Positions 31,268 through 38,767 of a stretch of 38,767 nucleotides of DNA are shown here, one piece after another. A program made the position numbers and the translations under genes. Position 1 is the first letter of the stretch. Every line of letters begins with the position of its first letter. The stretch is from assembly GCA_015061865.1 (NCBI GenBank), contig SUVU01000009.1:1-38767 (forward strand), in the 5' to 3' direction. The DNA is from Lentisphaerota bacterium. Lineage in GTDB: Bacteria; Verrucomicrobiota; Lentisphaeria; Victivallales; Victivallaceae. The notes beneath the pieces were generated by a model. It was not told the DNA's origin. It searched no databases and was given only the letters and a program-made list of their open reading frames with translations.

Positions 31268-32836
31268 ATGTTGACCCGGAAAAAAATCTTTTTTCTCTCC
31301 TTTACCATTCCGGCGGCGGTGCGGGCGCTTTTCGGCTGGATTTTCGGGACATCCATGTTCAAACACTTCCATCTGGTGCGCGGTTTGGATATGGAAACAC
31401 TGCTGCGCTTTTCAGAATGGGGTTCCGGCGCTGATGCGATCCCGCTGCTGACTCCGCACCGGCTGCTGCTTTTTATCAACTGGTTCTGCCACGGCAAAAC
31501 TCATGTTACTGCGCCGGTTTTCATCATTCAAGCGCTGTTGGGGGCGCTTGGTTGTGCGGCACTTGCCGATCTGGTACTGACCCTCACCGGCAAACGGCGC
31601 GGCGCGCTGGCGGCGGGGATCATAGCGGCACTTTACCTGCCCTCACTGGTCTATGAATTTTCCATTTTGCAGGATTCGTTTGCCATGAACTTCACCCTGC
31701 TGGCGATCTGGGGAACCAGTTACGCATGGCGCAAAAATTTCCGGATTTTCCCGGCGGCAGTCAGTGCGGTATTATGGTCACTGGCGCTCTGCGGCCGCCC
31801 GACTGCGGCAGTGTGTGCGGCGGCATTTGCGCTCTGGAGCATATTCCGGATGTACCGCAAAAAACTGCTGCACCGGCTGATTTTCCCGGCGGTTCTGCTG
31901 TTGACATTGCTGGTGGCGGCAAGTTTATTCAACTATCACCACGGCTGGAAATTTTCGCCTTTCTACTCCTCGATGCAGTACGCCAAAACTTTCAACGCCA
32001 CGCCCCGGTCGCCTCAGGCAACGGAACTGCAGGTGGCAAAAAATGCCCTCATCCGTTCCCCGCAGCTGCTCTCGGCATACGAATTGCGGGAAAATCAGAA
32101 CATCTATTTCTGGCAGCGCCAGCTCCCGGAATTGCGGATACTGCCGGCGCCGTCGGAATTAATCCCTGCCGCCTGCGCCGCTCTGATGATACTGCTGGTG
32201 TCCGGAGCGTGGAAACGCAAAAGTTTTTACTTCGTTGCCATTCCGCTGCTGACATTGGCATTGCCGCTGTGTTTCCGGGAAGTCATCGGCAGATACCGTC
32301 TGCTGCTGACGCCTTATTTTATCGTTGCTGTGGTCATGGCATTTTATGCGTTGAAAAAACTGCGCCAATTCAAACTTGCCGCCGCATTGCTGACCGGCAT
32401 GATCGCCGCGGGGCTCTCCATTTATTCAGCGGCCGGCAAACCGCAGGTGATCGCCGAAGATCTCCACGCCTGGGCGATGGCGGCAAAAAATTCCGGCACG
32501 GAGAAAAAAACTGTTTTCGATCTCTATTACCGCTACTGGCAGCACACCGGCTTCACCTCGGCAAAAGCATTCCGGGATTTTGCCGAATGCACTCTGGAAT
32601 TGCACGACCCGCAAGCGGCGCTGACCGTCTGCCGTACCGCCATGCGCCACAATATCGATCCCCATTTAGTGAACTACTATTACGGTATGACTATGGTCAT
32701 GCAGAACCGTCCGGAGGAGGTGGCAATGATCTATTCCCGGATAAATCCCGGCCGTCTGCCGCCCGACCTGCGGGAAAATTACTTCCGTATCTGCCGTGAT
32801 ACCCGCAAAATACTGTTGCATAAACGCAAAAACTGA
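31268..32836 (+). CDS. Polytopic membrane protein, GT-C glycosyltransferase-like with helical C-terminal tail
   Basis: A 522-residue protein with about 9-11 membrane segments in the first ~390 residues, spaced like dolichyl/undecaprenyl-phosphate sugar transferases (ArnT/PMT, GT-C). An early extracytoplasmic loop, HGKTHVTAPVFIIQALLGALG and SLVYEFSILQDSF are similar in pattern, but the catalytic acidic residue is not certain. The C-terminal ~120 residues are soluble and helical with a TPR-like look (AFRDFAECTLELHDPQAALTVCRTAM). The chosen ATG has AGGAAG seven bases upstream; the longer frame from 31202 would cover the promoter. The role is probably envelope glycan or lipid modification. It may be co-transcribed with metG. 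Confidence 0.6.
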   Translation: MLTRKKIFFLSFTIPAAVRALFGWIFGTSMFKHFHLVRGLDMETLLRFSEWGSGADAIPLLTPHRLLLFINWFCHGKTHVTAPVFIIQALLGALGCAALADLVLTLTGKRRGALAAGIIAALYLPSLVYEFSILQDSFAMNFTLLAIWGTSYAWRKNFRIFPAAVSAVLWSLALCGRPTAAVCAAAFALWSIFRMYRKKLLHRLIFPAVLLLTLLVAASLFNYHHGWKFSPFYSSMQYAKTFNATPRSPQATELQVAKNALIRSPQLLSAYELRENQNIYFWQRQLPELRILPAPSELIPAACAALMILLVSGAWKRKSFYFVAIPLLTLALPLCFREVIGRYRLLLTPYFIVAVVMAFYALKKLRQFKLAAALLTGMIAAGLSIYSAAGKPQVIAEDLHAWAMAAKNSGTEKKTVFDLYYRYWQHTGFTSAKAFRDFAECTLELHDPQAALTVCRTAMRHNIDPHLVNYYYGMTMVMQNRPEEVAMIYSRINPGRLPPDLRENYFRICRDTRKILLHKRKN

Positions 32837-32844
32837 ACTATATT
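32816..32844 (+). promoter_or_regulatory. Possible metG promoter inside the preceding gene's end
   Basis: TTGCAT (32816-32821), 17-bp spacer, TATATT (32839-32844), overlapping the stop of the membrane-protein gene. TATAAT at 32844-32849 is an overlapping alternative -10. Confidence 0.35.
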
Positions 32845-32888
32845 ATAATGATGTACATAAATTTGACAATATATTCCGGAGGTTGAAC

Positions 32889-34835
32889 ATGAGCGAAAAA
32901 TTTTACGTTACTACGCCCATTTACTACGTCAATGACCGTCCCCACATCGGTCACGCCTACACCACGATCCTCGCTGACGTGCTGGCAAGATTTCACCGTT
33001 CCGTCGGCAATGATACATTCTTTCTGACCGGCACGGATGAACATGGGCAAAAAGTCCAGAACGCCGCCGAAAAACGGGGCGTTGAGCCGTTGCAGCACTG
33101 CGACGAAACCGTCATCCGCTTTCAGGAATTGTGGCAGCGTCTGGGCATTACCAATGACCGTTTCATCCGCACCACCCAGGCGGAACACAAACGGGTGGTT
33201 TCTGAAATCATGCAGGAACTCTACGACCGCGGCGAAATCTACAAAGCCGACTACACCGGCTGGTACTGCGTCGGCTGCGAACGCTTTTTCACCGAAAAAG
33301 ACCTCGTGGACGGCAAATGCCCCGACTGCGGCAGAGATGTCAATGCCATCACCGAAAGCAACTACTTTTTCCGCATGAGCAAATATCAGGACTGGCTGAT
33401 CGACCATATCAAATCCAATCCTGATTTCATCCTGCCGGCTTTCCGTGCCAATGAAACGCTGGGCTTCCTGAAAAAACCGCTGGGCGACCTCTGCATCAGC
33501 CGTCCCAAATCCCGTTTGAGCTGGGGCATCGAACTGCCGTTTGATAAAGATTACGTCTGCTATGTCTGGTTCGATGCGCTGATCAACTACATTTCCGGCG
33601 TGGGCTACCACACCGATGCCGATAATTTCGCCCGCCGCTGGCCCGCCAGCTGCCACCTCATCGGCAAAGATATCCTCACCACTCACAGCGTTTACTGGCC
33701 CACCATGCTTAAAGCCATGGGGCTGCCGATGCCCAAAACCATCTTTGCCCACGGCTGGTGGCTGACCGGAAATTCCAAAATGAGCAAATCGCTCGGCAAC
33801 GTGGTCAACCCGATGGATATGATCGACCGTGCCGGCGTGGATGCGTTCCGTTACTTCCTGCTGGCGGAGATGTCTCCGGGCAACGATGCCAACTTCAGCG
33901 AAGATGCCTTTATCGCCCGTTACAACAGCGATCTGGCCAACGATCTGGGCAACCTCCTTTCCCGGGTCAGCAAACTCACCATCCGTGCCACCGGCGGAGT
34001 CATCCCCGCCCCGGCGGAACTCAATGCTGACGATGCCGAACTTGCCGATGCGGTCAACGCCGCCATCGCCACGATGGAGGAAAGTTTGAAATCCTACAAA
34101 CTCGATCAGGGCATCAATGCCGCCATGAATGCCGTCCGTGCCGGCAACCGTTATCTGGAAAAATGCGCGCCGTGGACGCTGGCAAAACAGGGCGACACCG
34201 CCCGGCTGCACACGGTTCTGCACAATGCGGCGGATGCACTTTGCCGGGTGGCGGTACTGCTGGCGCCGGTCATGCCGGAAAAAATGTCTGAACTGCTCGC
34301 CGTTCTCGGCATTGCTGACGGTCAGATTTCCGGGATCGCCGCTTTGAAAGAATTCAAAAGCGTTGCCGGAGCAACCATGCGTGAAACTGCGCCGCTGTTC
34401 CCCCGCATTGTCGTCGAAGAAACTGAACAATCCGCCGCCCCGGCAGCCAAACCGGAGAAAAAACAGCCGAAACAGGAGAAAAAAGCTGCTCCTGAAACCG
34501 CTGAAACAGTCGGGGTGGTCACGATTGACCAGTTCTTCCAGACCCAGTTGAAAACCGCCAAAGTTCTCAGTGCCGAGAAAGTCGAGGGCGCAGACAAACT
34601 GTTGAAACTGCAGATCGAAGTCGGTGCGGAAACCCGCCAACTCGTTGCCGGTGTGGCAAAATTCTACACTCCGGAGGAGATCACCGGCAAAACCATCGTC
34701 ATCGTCGCCAACCTCAAACCGGCAAAAATCCGGGGCATTGAGTCGCAGGGCATGCTGCTGGCAGCCAAAGACGGCGACACGCTGAAACTGGTCACGACTG
34801 ACGGCGAGATCGCTTCCGGAGCTTCCGTGGGCTGA
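32889..34835 (+). CDS. metG: Methionyl-tRNA synthetase with C-terminal tRNA-binding domain
   Basis: A 648-residue class I synthetase. HIGH-type PHIGHAYTT at residues 18-26; Zn-binding knuckle CVGCERFF ... CPDCGRD near 127-150; KMSKS near 298. After the anticodon-binding helices comes a Lys/Pro/Glu/Ala-rich linker (about 515-540), then an EMAPII/Trbp111-like OB-fold (VTIDQFFQTQLKTAKVLSAE ... GIESQGMLLAA, about 544-648) that dimerises and binds tRNA. The ATG has GGAGG eight bases upstream; a longer frame begins inside the preceding gene. A hairpin terminator follows. Confidence 0.97.
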   Translation: MSEKFYVTTPIYYVNDRPHIGHAYTTILADVLARFHRSVGNDTFFLTGTDEHGQKVQNAAEKRGVEPLQHCDETVIRFQELWQRLGITNDRFIRTTQAEHKRVVSEIMQELYDRGEIYKADYTGWYCVGCERFFTEKDLVDGKCPDCGRDVNAITESNYFFRMSKYQDWLIDHIKSNPDFILPAFRANETLGFLKKPLGDLCISRPKSRLSWGIELPFDKDYVCYVWFDALINYISGVGYHTDADNFARRWPASCHLIGKDILTTHSVYWPTMLKAMGLPMPKTIFAHGWWLTGNSKMSKSLGNVVNPMDMIDRAGVDAFRYFLLAEMSPGNDANFSEDAFIARYNSDLANDLGNLLSRVSKLTIRATGGVIPAPAELNADDAELADAVNAAIATMEESLKSYKLDQGINAAMNAVRAGNRYLEKCAPWTLAKQGDTARLHTVLHNAADALCRVAVLLAPVMPEKMSELLAVLGIADGQISGIAALKEFKSVAGATMRETAPLFPRIVVEETEQSAAPAAKPEKKQPKQEKKAAPETAETVGVVTIDQFFQTQLKTAKVLSAEKVEGADKLLKLQIEVGAETRQLVAGVAKFYTPEEITGKTIVIVANLKPAKIRGIESQGMLLAAKDGDTLKLVTTDGEIASGASVG

Positions 34836-34858
34836 CCCCCATCACACCCAAAATACCC

Positions 34859-34892
34859 CAATGGCTGTTGCAATCCAACAGCCATTTTTTTA
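34859..34892 (+). terminator. Rho-independent terminator after metG
   Basis: Stem ATGGCTGTTG (34861-34870), 5-base loop, stem CAACAGCCAT (34876-34885), then seven T. Confidence 0.9.
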
Positions 34893-34904
34893 TATTGCTT
34901 CAGC

Positions 34905-34941
34905 GTAAAAAAAAAACCGTCTGCATCCATGCAAACGGTTT
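34905..34941 (-). terminator. Rho-independent terminator after glnS
   Basis: On the minus strand AAACCGT (34941-34935), inner stem GCAT/ATGC around a two-base loop, ACGGTTT (34920-34914), then a run of about ten T. It lies back to back with the metG terminator; the rest of the gap to 35001 shows nothing. Confidence 0.85.
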
Positions 34942-35001
34942 GAAACAATTGACATTTTGCCGCCCGGCGCAGTGTGCCGGAAACCGACGGGAGAACTCCA
35001 A

Positions 35002-36678
35002 TTATTTTCCGGCTTTTTTGCTCCAGGAGTCTTTCAGCGTCACGGTGCGGTTGAACACCGGCAGTTCCGCCGTTGTATCCGGGTCGCAGGCGAAGTAGCC
35101 GACCCGTTCAAACTGGGCGACCGCACCGGGGGCAAGTTTCGCCGCTTCCGGCTCCAGATAACCGGTCACGATCCGTTTGGAATCCGGATTGAGCTGGGTG
35201 AGGAAATCCACCCCGTCGGTTCCCGGCTGTTCCACGGAAAAGAGCCGGTCATACAAGCGGACTTCGGCTTTGACCGCATGTTCGGCGGAAACCCAGTGGA
35301 TCGTGCCTTTGACCTTGCGCCCGTCCGGAGCATTGCCGCCCCGGGTTTCAGGATCAAACGTACACTTCAATTCCACCACATTGCCGTCGGCATCCAGCAC
35401 CGCTTCTTCGCATTTGATAAAATATCCGTAGCGCAGCCGCACCTCTTTGCCCGGTGCCAGCCGGAAATAGCCTTTGGGCGGCTCCAGCATGAAGTCGGCA
35501 CGGTCGATATAAAGCGTCCGGCCGAAAGGCAGTTTGCGGGATCCCGCCGCCGGATCTTCCGGATTGTTGACCGCATCCAGATCCGCCACGCCTTCAGCGG
35601 GGAAGTTGGTGATGGTAACTTTCAGCGGATCCAGCACCGCCATAAAGCGGGGGGCAGTCGCATTGAGTTCTTCACGGATGCAGTGTTCCAGCACCGCCGC
35701 ATCGGTGATGCCGTCAAACTTGGTGATACCGACGATTTTGCACATTTTGCGGATCGCCGCCGCCGGCACGCCCCGCCGCCGCATACCGCAGATCGTGGGC
35801 ATCCGGGGGTCGTCCCAGTTGGAAACGTGGTTTTCTTTGACCAGCTGCAGCAATTTGCGTTTGCTCATCACGGTATTGGTCAGATTGAGGCGGGAAAATT
35901 CGATCTGCTGCGGACGGTGGGGATAATCCAACGCCTCCAGCACCCAGTCATACAGCGGCCGGTGGATCTCAAATTCCAACGTGCAGAGCGAATGGGTCAC
36001 GCCCTCAAACGCATCTTCCAGCGGGTGGGCAAAATCGTACATCGGATAGATGCAGTATTTGTCACCGTGGCGGAAGTGATGGATGCGGCGGATGCGGTAA
36101 ATCACCGGGTCGCGCATATTGATATTGGGGGAAGCCATGTCGATTTTGGCGCGCAGTACCATCGCCCCGTCGGCAAATTCACCGGCTTTCATGCGGGCGA
36201 AAAGGTCGAGGTTCTCCTCCACCGTGCGGCTGCGGCCGGGGGACTCTTTGCCGGGGGTCTGCAAATTGCCTTTGTACTCCTCCCACTCCTCGTTGGTCAG
36301 AGTGCAGATATAGGCTTTGCCCCGTTTGATAAGTTCCACGGCACAATCGTACATTTTGTCAAAATAATCACTGGCGTACAGCACCGCCGCCGGTTCAAAT
36401 CCCAGCCAGCGGACGTCGCCGATGATGGATTCGACGTATTCGGTATCTTCTTTGGTGGGGTTGGTGTCATCCATACGGAGGTTGCATTTGCCGTTGAATT
36501 CAGCGGCGATACCGAAATCCAGGCAAATCGCTTTGGCATGGCCGATATGCAGATAGCCATTGGGTTCCGGCGGGAAACGGGTGACGACTTGACCGCCATG
36601 TTTACCGTTTTTCACATCTTCAGTAACGATCTCACGGATAAAATCCATCGGTTCTGTTTTTTCAATCGAGTCCGCCAT
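35002..36678 (-). CDS. glnS: Glutaminyl-tRNA synthetase
   Basis: A 558-residue class I synthetase, the usual length. [21 protein letters not shown] near residues 35-55 is the GlnRS/GluRS HIGH region with GlnRS-type [14 protein letters not shown] follows; VMSKRKL near residue 270 is the KMSKS equivalent; the C-terminal ~210 residues form the two anticodon-binding beta-barrels. The frame is open to a TTG at 36708 and an ATG at 36693, but the ATG at 36678 has AAAGG seven bases upstream and gives the family length. A dedicated GlnRS means Gln-tRNA can be charged directly. Confidence 0.97.
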   Translation of the reverse strand: MADSIEKTEPMDFIREIVTEDVKNGKHGGQVVTRFPPEPNGYLHIGHAKAICLDFGIAAEFNGKCNLRMDDTNPTKEDTEYVESIIGDVRWLGFEPAAVLYASDYFDKMYDCAVELIKRGKAYICTLTNEEWEEYKGNLQTPGKESPGRSRTVEENLDLFARMKAGEFADGAMVLRAKIDMASPNINMRDPVIYRIRRIHHFRHGDKYCIYPMYDFAHPLEDAFEGVTHSLCTLEFEIHRPLYDWVLEALDYPHRPQQIEFSRLNLTNTVMSKRKLLQLVKENHVSNWDDPRMPTICGMRRRGVPAAAIRKMCKIVGITKFDGITDAAVLEHCIREELNATAPRFMAVLDPLKVTITNFPAEGVADLDAVNNPEDPAAGSRKLPFGRTLYIDRADFMLEPPKGYFRLAPGKEVRLRYGYFIKCEEAVLDADGNVVELKCTFDPETRGGNAPDGRKVKGTIHWVSAEHAVKAEVRLYDRLFSVEQPGTDGVDFLTQLNPDSKRIVTGYLEPEAAKLAPGAVAQFERVGYFACDPDTTAELPVFNRTVTLKDSWSKKAGK

Positions 36679-36726
36679 AAAAAAACCTTTCATTAAACAG
36701 CGTTTCAATTCATTATAAATCTACAT

Positions 36727-36755
36727 AATATAAACCGTGATTCAGATTTTTTCAA
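36727..36755 (-). promoter_or_regulatory. Predicted glnS promoter
   Basis: Minus strand TTGAAA (36755-36750), 17-bp spacer, TATATT (36732-36727). The leader is about 42 bases. Confidence 0.6.
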
Positions 36756-36763
36756 TCCGATGT

Positions 36764-36792
36764 TTGACTATTGTCCAAAGATGGGTTATTTT
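36764..36792 (+). promoter_or_regulatory. Predicted promoter of the membrane complex operon
   Basis: TTGACT (36764-36769), 17-bp spacer, TATTTT (36787-36792). Divergent from glnS. The leader is about 53 bases and ends in AGGAGG eight bases before the ATG. Confidence 0.5.
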
Positions 36793-36851
36793 AACAAACG
36801 TACAAATGGCATCAACCGAAAACAATCAAGCAAAAACAGGAGGTATTTCCG

Positions 36852-37421
36852 ATGGCTCTCAACGAACTTTTTTCCAACCCCAAAAAACGCAAACTTCTGC
36901 TTATTATCGCCGCGGCGCTCATCATCGGTGCCGTATTCACCATCTGGGTCAGTTATGCTTTTAAAACCAATGCCGGATTCAAATCCCTGTTCATGGCTGC
37001 CGATTCCCAGGTCATCGGCGAAACTGAAACCGGCGAAACGCTGGCGGATAAAGCTGAATTCACCGCCAAAGTTTCGTTGTGGATCTTTATTTTCATCACG
37101 CTGCTGCAGCTGATCGCTTTCTGTATCTGCTATGCGGTCATGAGTACGATCTCCGCCAGTGAAGATCCGGTCAAACTGAAACTGCGCAGTCTGGAAAATG
37201 CGGAAATTTTCTTTGACATTCCGCTTTACTTCGGTCTTTTCGGCACGGTTTCGGCGTTTCTGGTGATGACCTTTTCACCGCAGAGCAGCCGTCTGATCGC
37301 ATACAGTTCCACGCTGATCGGTATTCTTTTCAGTCTTTTTTTGCGTCTGGCGCTGCAATATCCGCTGCGCAAACGTCTCGTCCGCATGGATGCTCTGGAA
37401 GATAAAGGAGCTGACAAGTGA
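36852..37421 (+). CDS. ExbB/TolQ/MotA-like small membrane protein
   Basis: A 189-residue protein with four predicted membrane segments: about 15-37, 73-97, 123-141 and 148-168. The third begins FGLFGTVSAF (G128-V133), which resembles the GLxGTV motif of ExbB/TolQ/MotA proton-channel subunits, and the fourth, AYSSTLIGILFSLFLR, has the conserved small T...G pattern of their last helix. It lacks the large cytoplasmic loop of true ExbB; a ~40-residue acidic loop (38-72) sits between the first two segments. AGGAGG lies eight bases before the ATG. Its stop overlaps the next gene's GTG (GTGA), whose product has an Asp in its single membrane segment, as ExbD/MotB-type partners do. The family call is an inference from pattern and pairing. 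Confidence 0.5.
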   Translation: MALNELFSNPKKRKLLLIIAAALIIGAVFTIWVSYAFKTNAGFKSLFMAADSQVIGETETGETLADKAEFTAKVSLWIFIFITLLQLIAFCICYAVMSTISASEDPVKLKLRSLENAEIFFDIPLYFGLFGTVSAFLVMTFSPQSSRLIAYSSTLIGILFSLFLRLALQYPLRKRLVRMDALEDKGADK

Positions 37422-38767
37422 ATAAAGCTATTCTTATCGTCATCTGCGACTTCCTCGTCTCGGCGATGCTGACGATGATGACCGGCATGGTTCCGGCTCA
37501 CAGCGGCGGTACCGGAGTGGGGTTGGATGAAAAAACCACCAAAGTTTTGCTGCGCGAACTTGACCGCCAGAACTCCGAATTGGAGGCTCTGCGGGCAAAA
37601 TTGCGTGAAACCGTGGAAAAACTGGGCATGACTCCGGAACGGGAAGCCGAATTGCGCCGGCTGGCAGCAGAGCTTGCCGCCAACAGAGTTCAGCGGCAGA
37701 AATTGCTGGCTGCCCAAAACGCCACCGCCAAAAACACCGGCGTCCTGACTCCGGAAGAATTACAGCGCCGTCTGGATGCCGAAATGATCAATAAAACCCG
37801 TCTGGAAATCGAGCTGAAAGACAGTCAGACCGATCTGGCGGCAAGCCGGGCAAAAGCCGGCGATATTTCCAAAAAATTGCAGGAGACCACGGAACAGCTG
37901 GTCAAAACTTCGGAAACACTGCAGGGTGAATTGCGGGAGATCAGACGTGAAGCCTCCGCCCAGCGTGAGGAGCTGTCCGGCGAGCGCCGCAAACACGATG
38001 AGACCAAAGCCAAACTTGAGCGCGCACAAAATGCCCATTCTGAAACCAGAATCGCTCTGGCACGGGTCGAGAGTGAACTTGATTCCGAGCGCCGCAGCGC
38101 CCAACAGCAGCAGCAGGAAGCCAAAGCTGAAGTCAAACGGCTCAGCGATGCCCTCGGCAAAAGCCGCGGCACCGGCGAAAAGCAGCTGCGGGAGATCGCC
38201 ACTTTGCGCGGCCGCTTGAGCGAACGGCAGAAAGAACATGCCACCGACCGTGACCGGATCGGACTGCTGGAACGGCAAATTCTGGTGGAACGGATGAAAA
38301 GCGCCGAGGCTAAAGGCCGGGCGGAAGTGGTGGAAAACACGTTAAAATCCACCGTCGCCGAACTCTCTAAAATCCGGGCGCAGGAACAAGTCCAGATGCG
38401 GGAAAAGGCCCAGGCGCAAGCCAAACTTGAAGCGGCGCAGAAAATGCTCGCTGAAAAAGGCCGCCCGGTCGATGTGGCGTTGCAGAGCTATGCCAAAGCC
38501 ATCGTGAACGTCCGCTGTGAAGTCAGCGAAAAAACCGCTTTCCGCACCCTTACCGGCAAAAGTGAAAGTTTCTATCCGGTGGTGGATTTCGGCGGCAAAA
38601 CGATCCTCGTCGGCTTGCTGAACCGCTTCGCCGGGGATGAAAACGTCGCTTTGAGCTTCAAAAACATCATCAATGTAAAATTCACCGCTTCCTCGCCGCT
38701 GGGTGGGAACAGCAAAGCGCTGACCGGAGCGATGTATCTGCCCAACAGCAACCGCCGGATCGCCGGA
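37418..38767 (+). CDS. Membrane-anchored long coiled-coil protein with intramembrane Asp, C-terminus beyond window
   Basis: Translated from the GTG that overlaps the previous stop; 450 codons are present and the frame is open to the edge. A very short lead is followed by one membrane segment (about 4-24, AILIVICDFLVSAMLTMM) with D11 inside it, then a ~310-residue Glu/Lys/Arg/Gln/Ala-rich coiled coil (about 45-345) with no Pro-rich breaks. From about residue 348 a globular beta-containing domain starts (VDVALQSYAKAIVNVRCEV, later VVDFGGKTILVGLL). The topology resembles ExbD/TolR/MotB, short inside and large tail outside, but with a far longer rod. Function unknown; it probably forms a complex with the preceding membrane protein. 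Confidence 0.7.
   Translation, partial: MNKAILIVICDFLVSAMLTMMTGMVPAHSGGTGVGLDEKTTKVLLRELDRQNSELEALRAKLRETVEKLGMTPEREAELRRLAAELAANRVQRQKLLAAQNATAKNTGVLTPEELQRRLDAEMINKTRLEIELKDSQTDLAASRAKAGDISKKLQETTEQLVKTSETLQGELREIRREASAQREELSGERRKHDETKAKLERAQNAHSETRIALARVESELDSERRSAQQQQQEAKAEVKRLSDALGKSRGTGEKQLREIATLRGRLSERQKEHATDRDRIGLLERQILVERMKSAEAKGRAEVVENTLKSTVAELSKIRAQEQVQMREKAQAQAKLEAAQKMLAEKGRPVDVALQSYAKAIVNVRCEVSEKTAFRTLTGKSESFYPVVDFGGKTILVGLLNRFAGDENVALSFKNIINVKFTASSPLGGNSKALTGAMYLPNSNRRIAG

Noticed and set aside
32863-32868. Perfect TTGACA just before metG
   Set aside because: Only 21 bases before the metG ATG, so no -10 and leader can fit; treated as chance.
32838-34640. 600-codon minus-strand open frame opposite metG
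   Set aside because: Shadow of metG; Phe/Gly/Asp-rich antisense composition.
34957-36696. 579-codon plus-strand open frame opposite glnS
   Set aside because: Shadow of glnS; begins across the glnS terminator region and has no family features.
1-38767. CRISPR arrays, insertion sequences, prophage genes, tRNA genes, riboswitches
   Set aside because: Looked for by eye and not seen; the only repeats were the MraZ units, the glycosidase duplication and the terminator hairpins. Short or degenerate elements could be missed without a search.

Overview
This is a densely coded bacterial chromosome segment. I see no phage, plasmid, IS or CRISPR signature. The mix of genes fits a PVC-group bacterium, most likely Lentisphaerota (Victivallis-like): long secreted GH42-like glycosidases, a eukaryote-type UDP-sugar pyrophosphorylase beside murG/ftsW, LPS-type glycosyltransferases and acetate fermentation. 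That placement rests on gene content and memory of such genomes, not on a search.

Layout. (1) 1-2545, minus strand: the start of a division/cell-wall (dcw) cluster, mraZ-rsmH-ftsL-ftsI; ftsI runs off the left edge. A four-unit 10-bp repeat overlaps the mraZ promoter and looks like the MraZ autorepression site. (2) 2605-4966, plus: ackA-pta with promoter and terminator. (3) 4993-8827, minus: small secreted protein, DciA-like protein, cytoplasmic glycosidase-like protein, secreted phosphoesterase. (4) 8824-12636, minus: UDP-sugar pyrophosphorylase, ftsW, murG. (5) 12651-18441, minus: two tandem secreted ~950-residue GH42-like paralogs behind a strong promoter with a palindrome at its start site. 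(6) 18438-20383, minus: prmC-yraN-comF, overlapping. (7) 20403-23638, plus: an ATP-cone protein of unknown role, then dnaN-recF. (8) 23639-25767, minus: rplU-purC, terminator, TauE/SafE exporter. (9) 25775-31160, minus: rnpB heading a compact run of phosphoesterase, GT9 transferase, secreted unknown, 23S rRNA uracil methyltransferase and GT2 transferase. (10) 31202-34892, plus: polytopic membrane protein, metG. (11) 34905-36755, minus: glnS. (12) 36764 to the right edge, plus: an ExbB/MotA-like membrane protein coupled to a membrane-anchored coiled-coil protein with an aspartate in its single membrane segment. This last pair is the best candidate for an undescribed system.

Promoters are unusually readable. 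At least nine upstream gaps carry a TTG-like -35, a 16-17 bp spacer and the same -10 hexamer, TATATT. The rnpB example is cross-checked by RNA structure: the predicted start coincides with the end of a 17-bp P1 helix. Starts were chosen from ribosome-binding sites, overlapping stop/start codons and family length, so several genes are shorter than their longest open frame. No stretch over 300 bases lacks a gene or RNA; the long open frames opposite rsmH, the pyrophosphorylase, metG and glnS are shadows.
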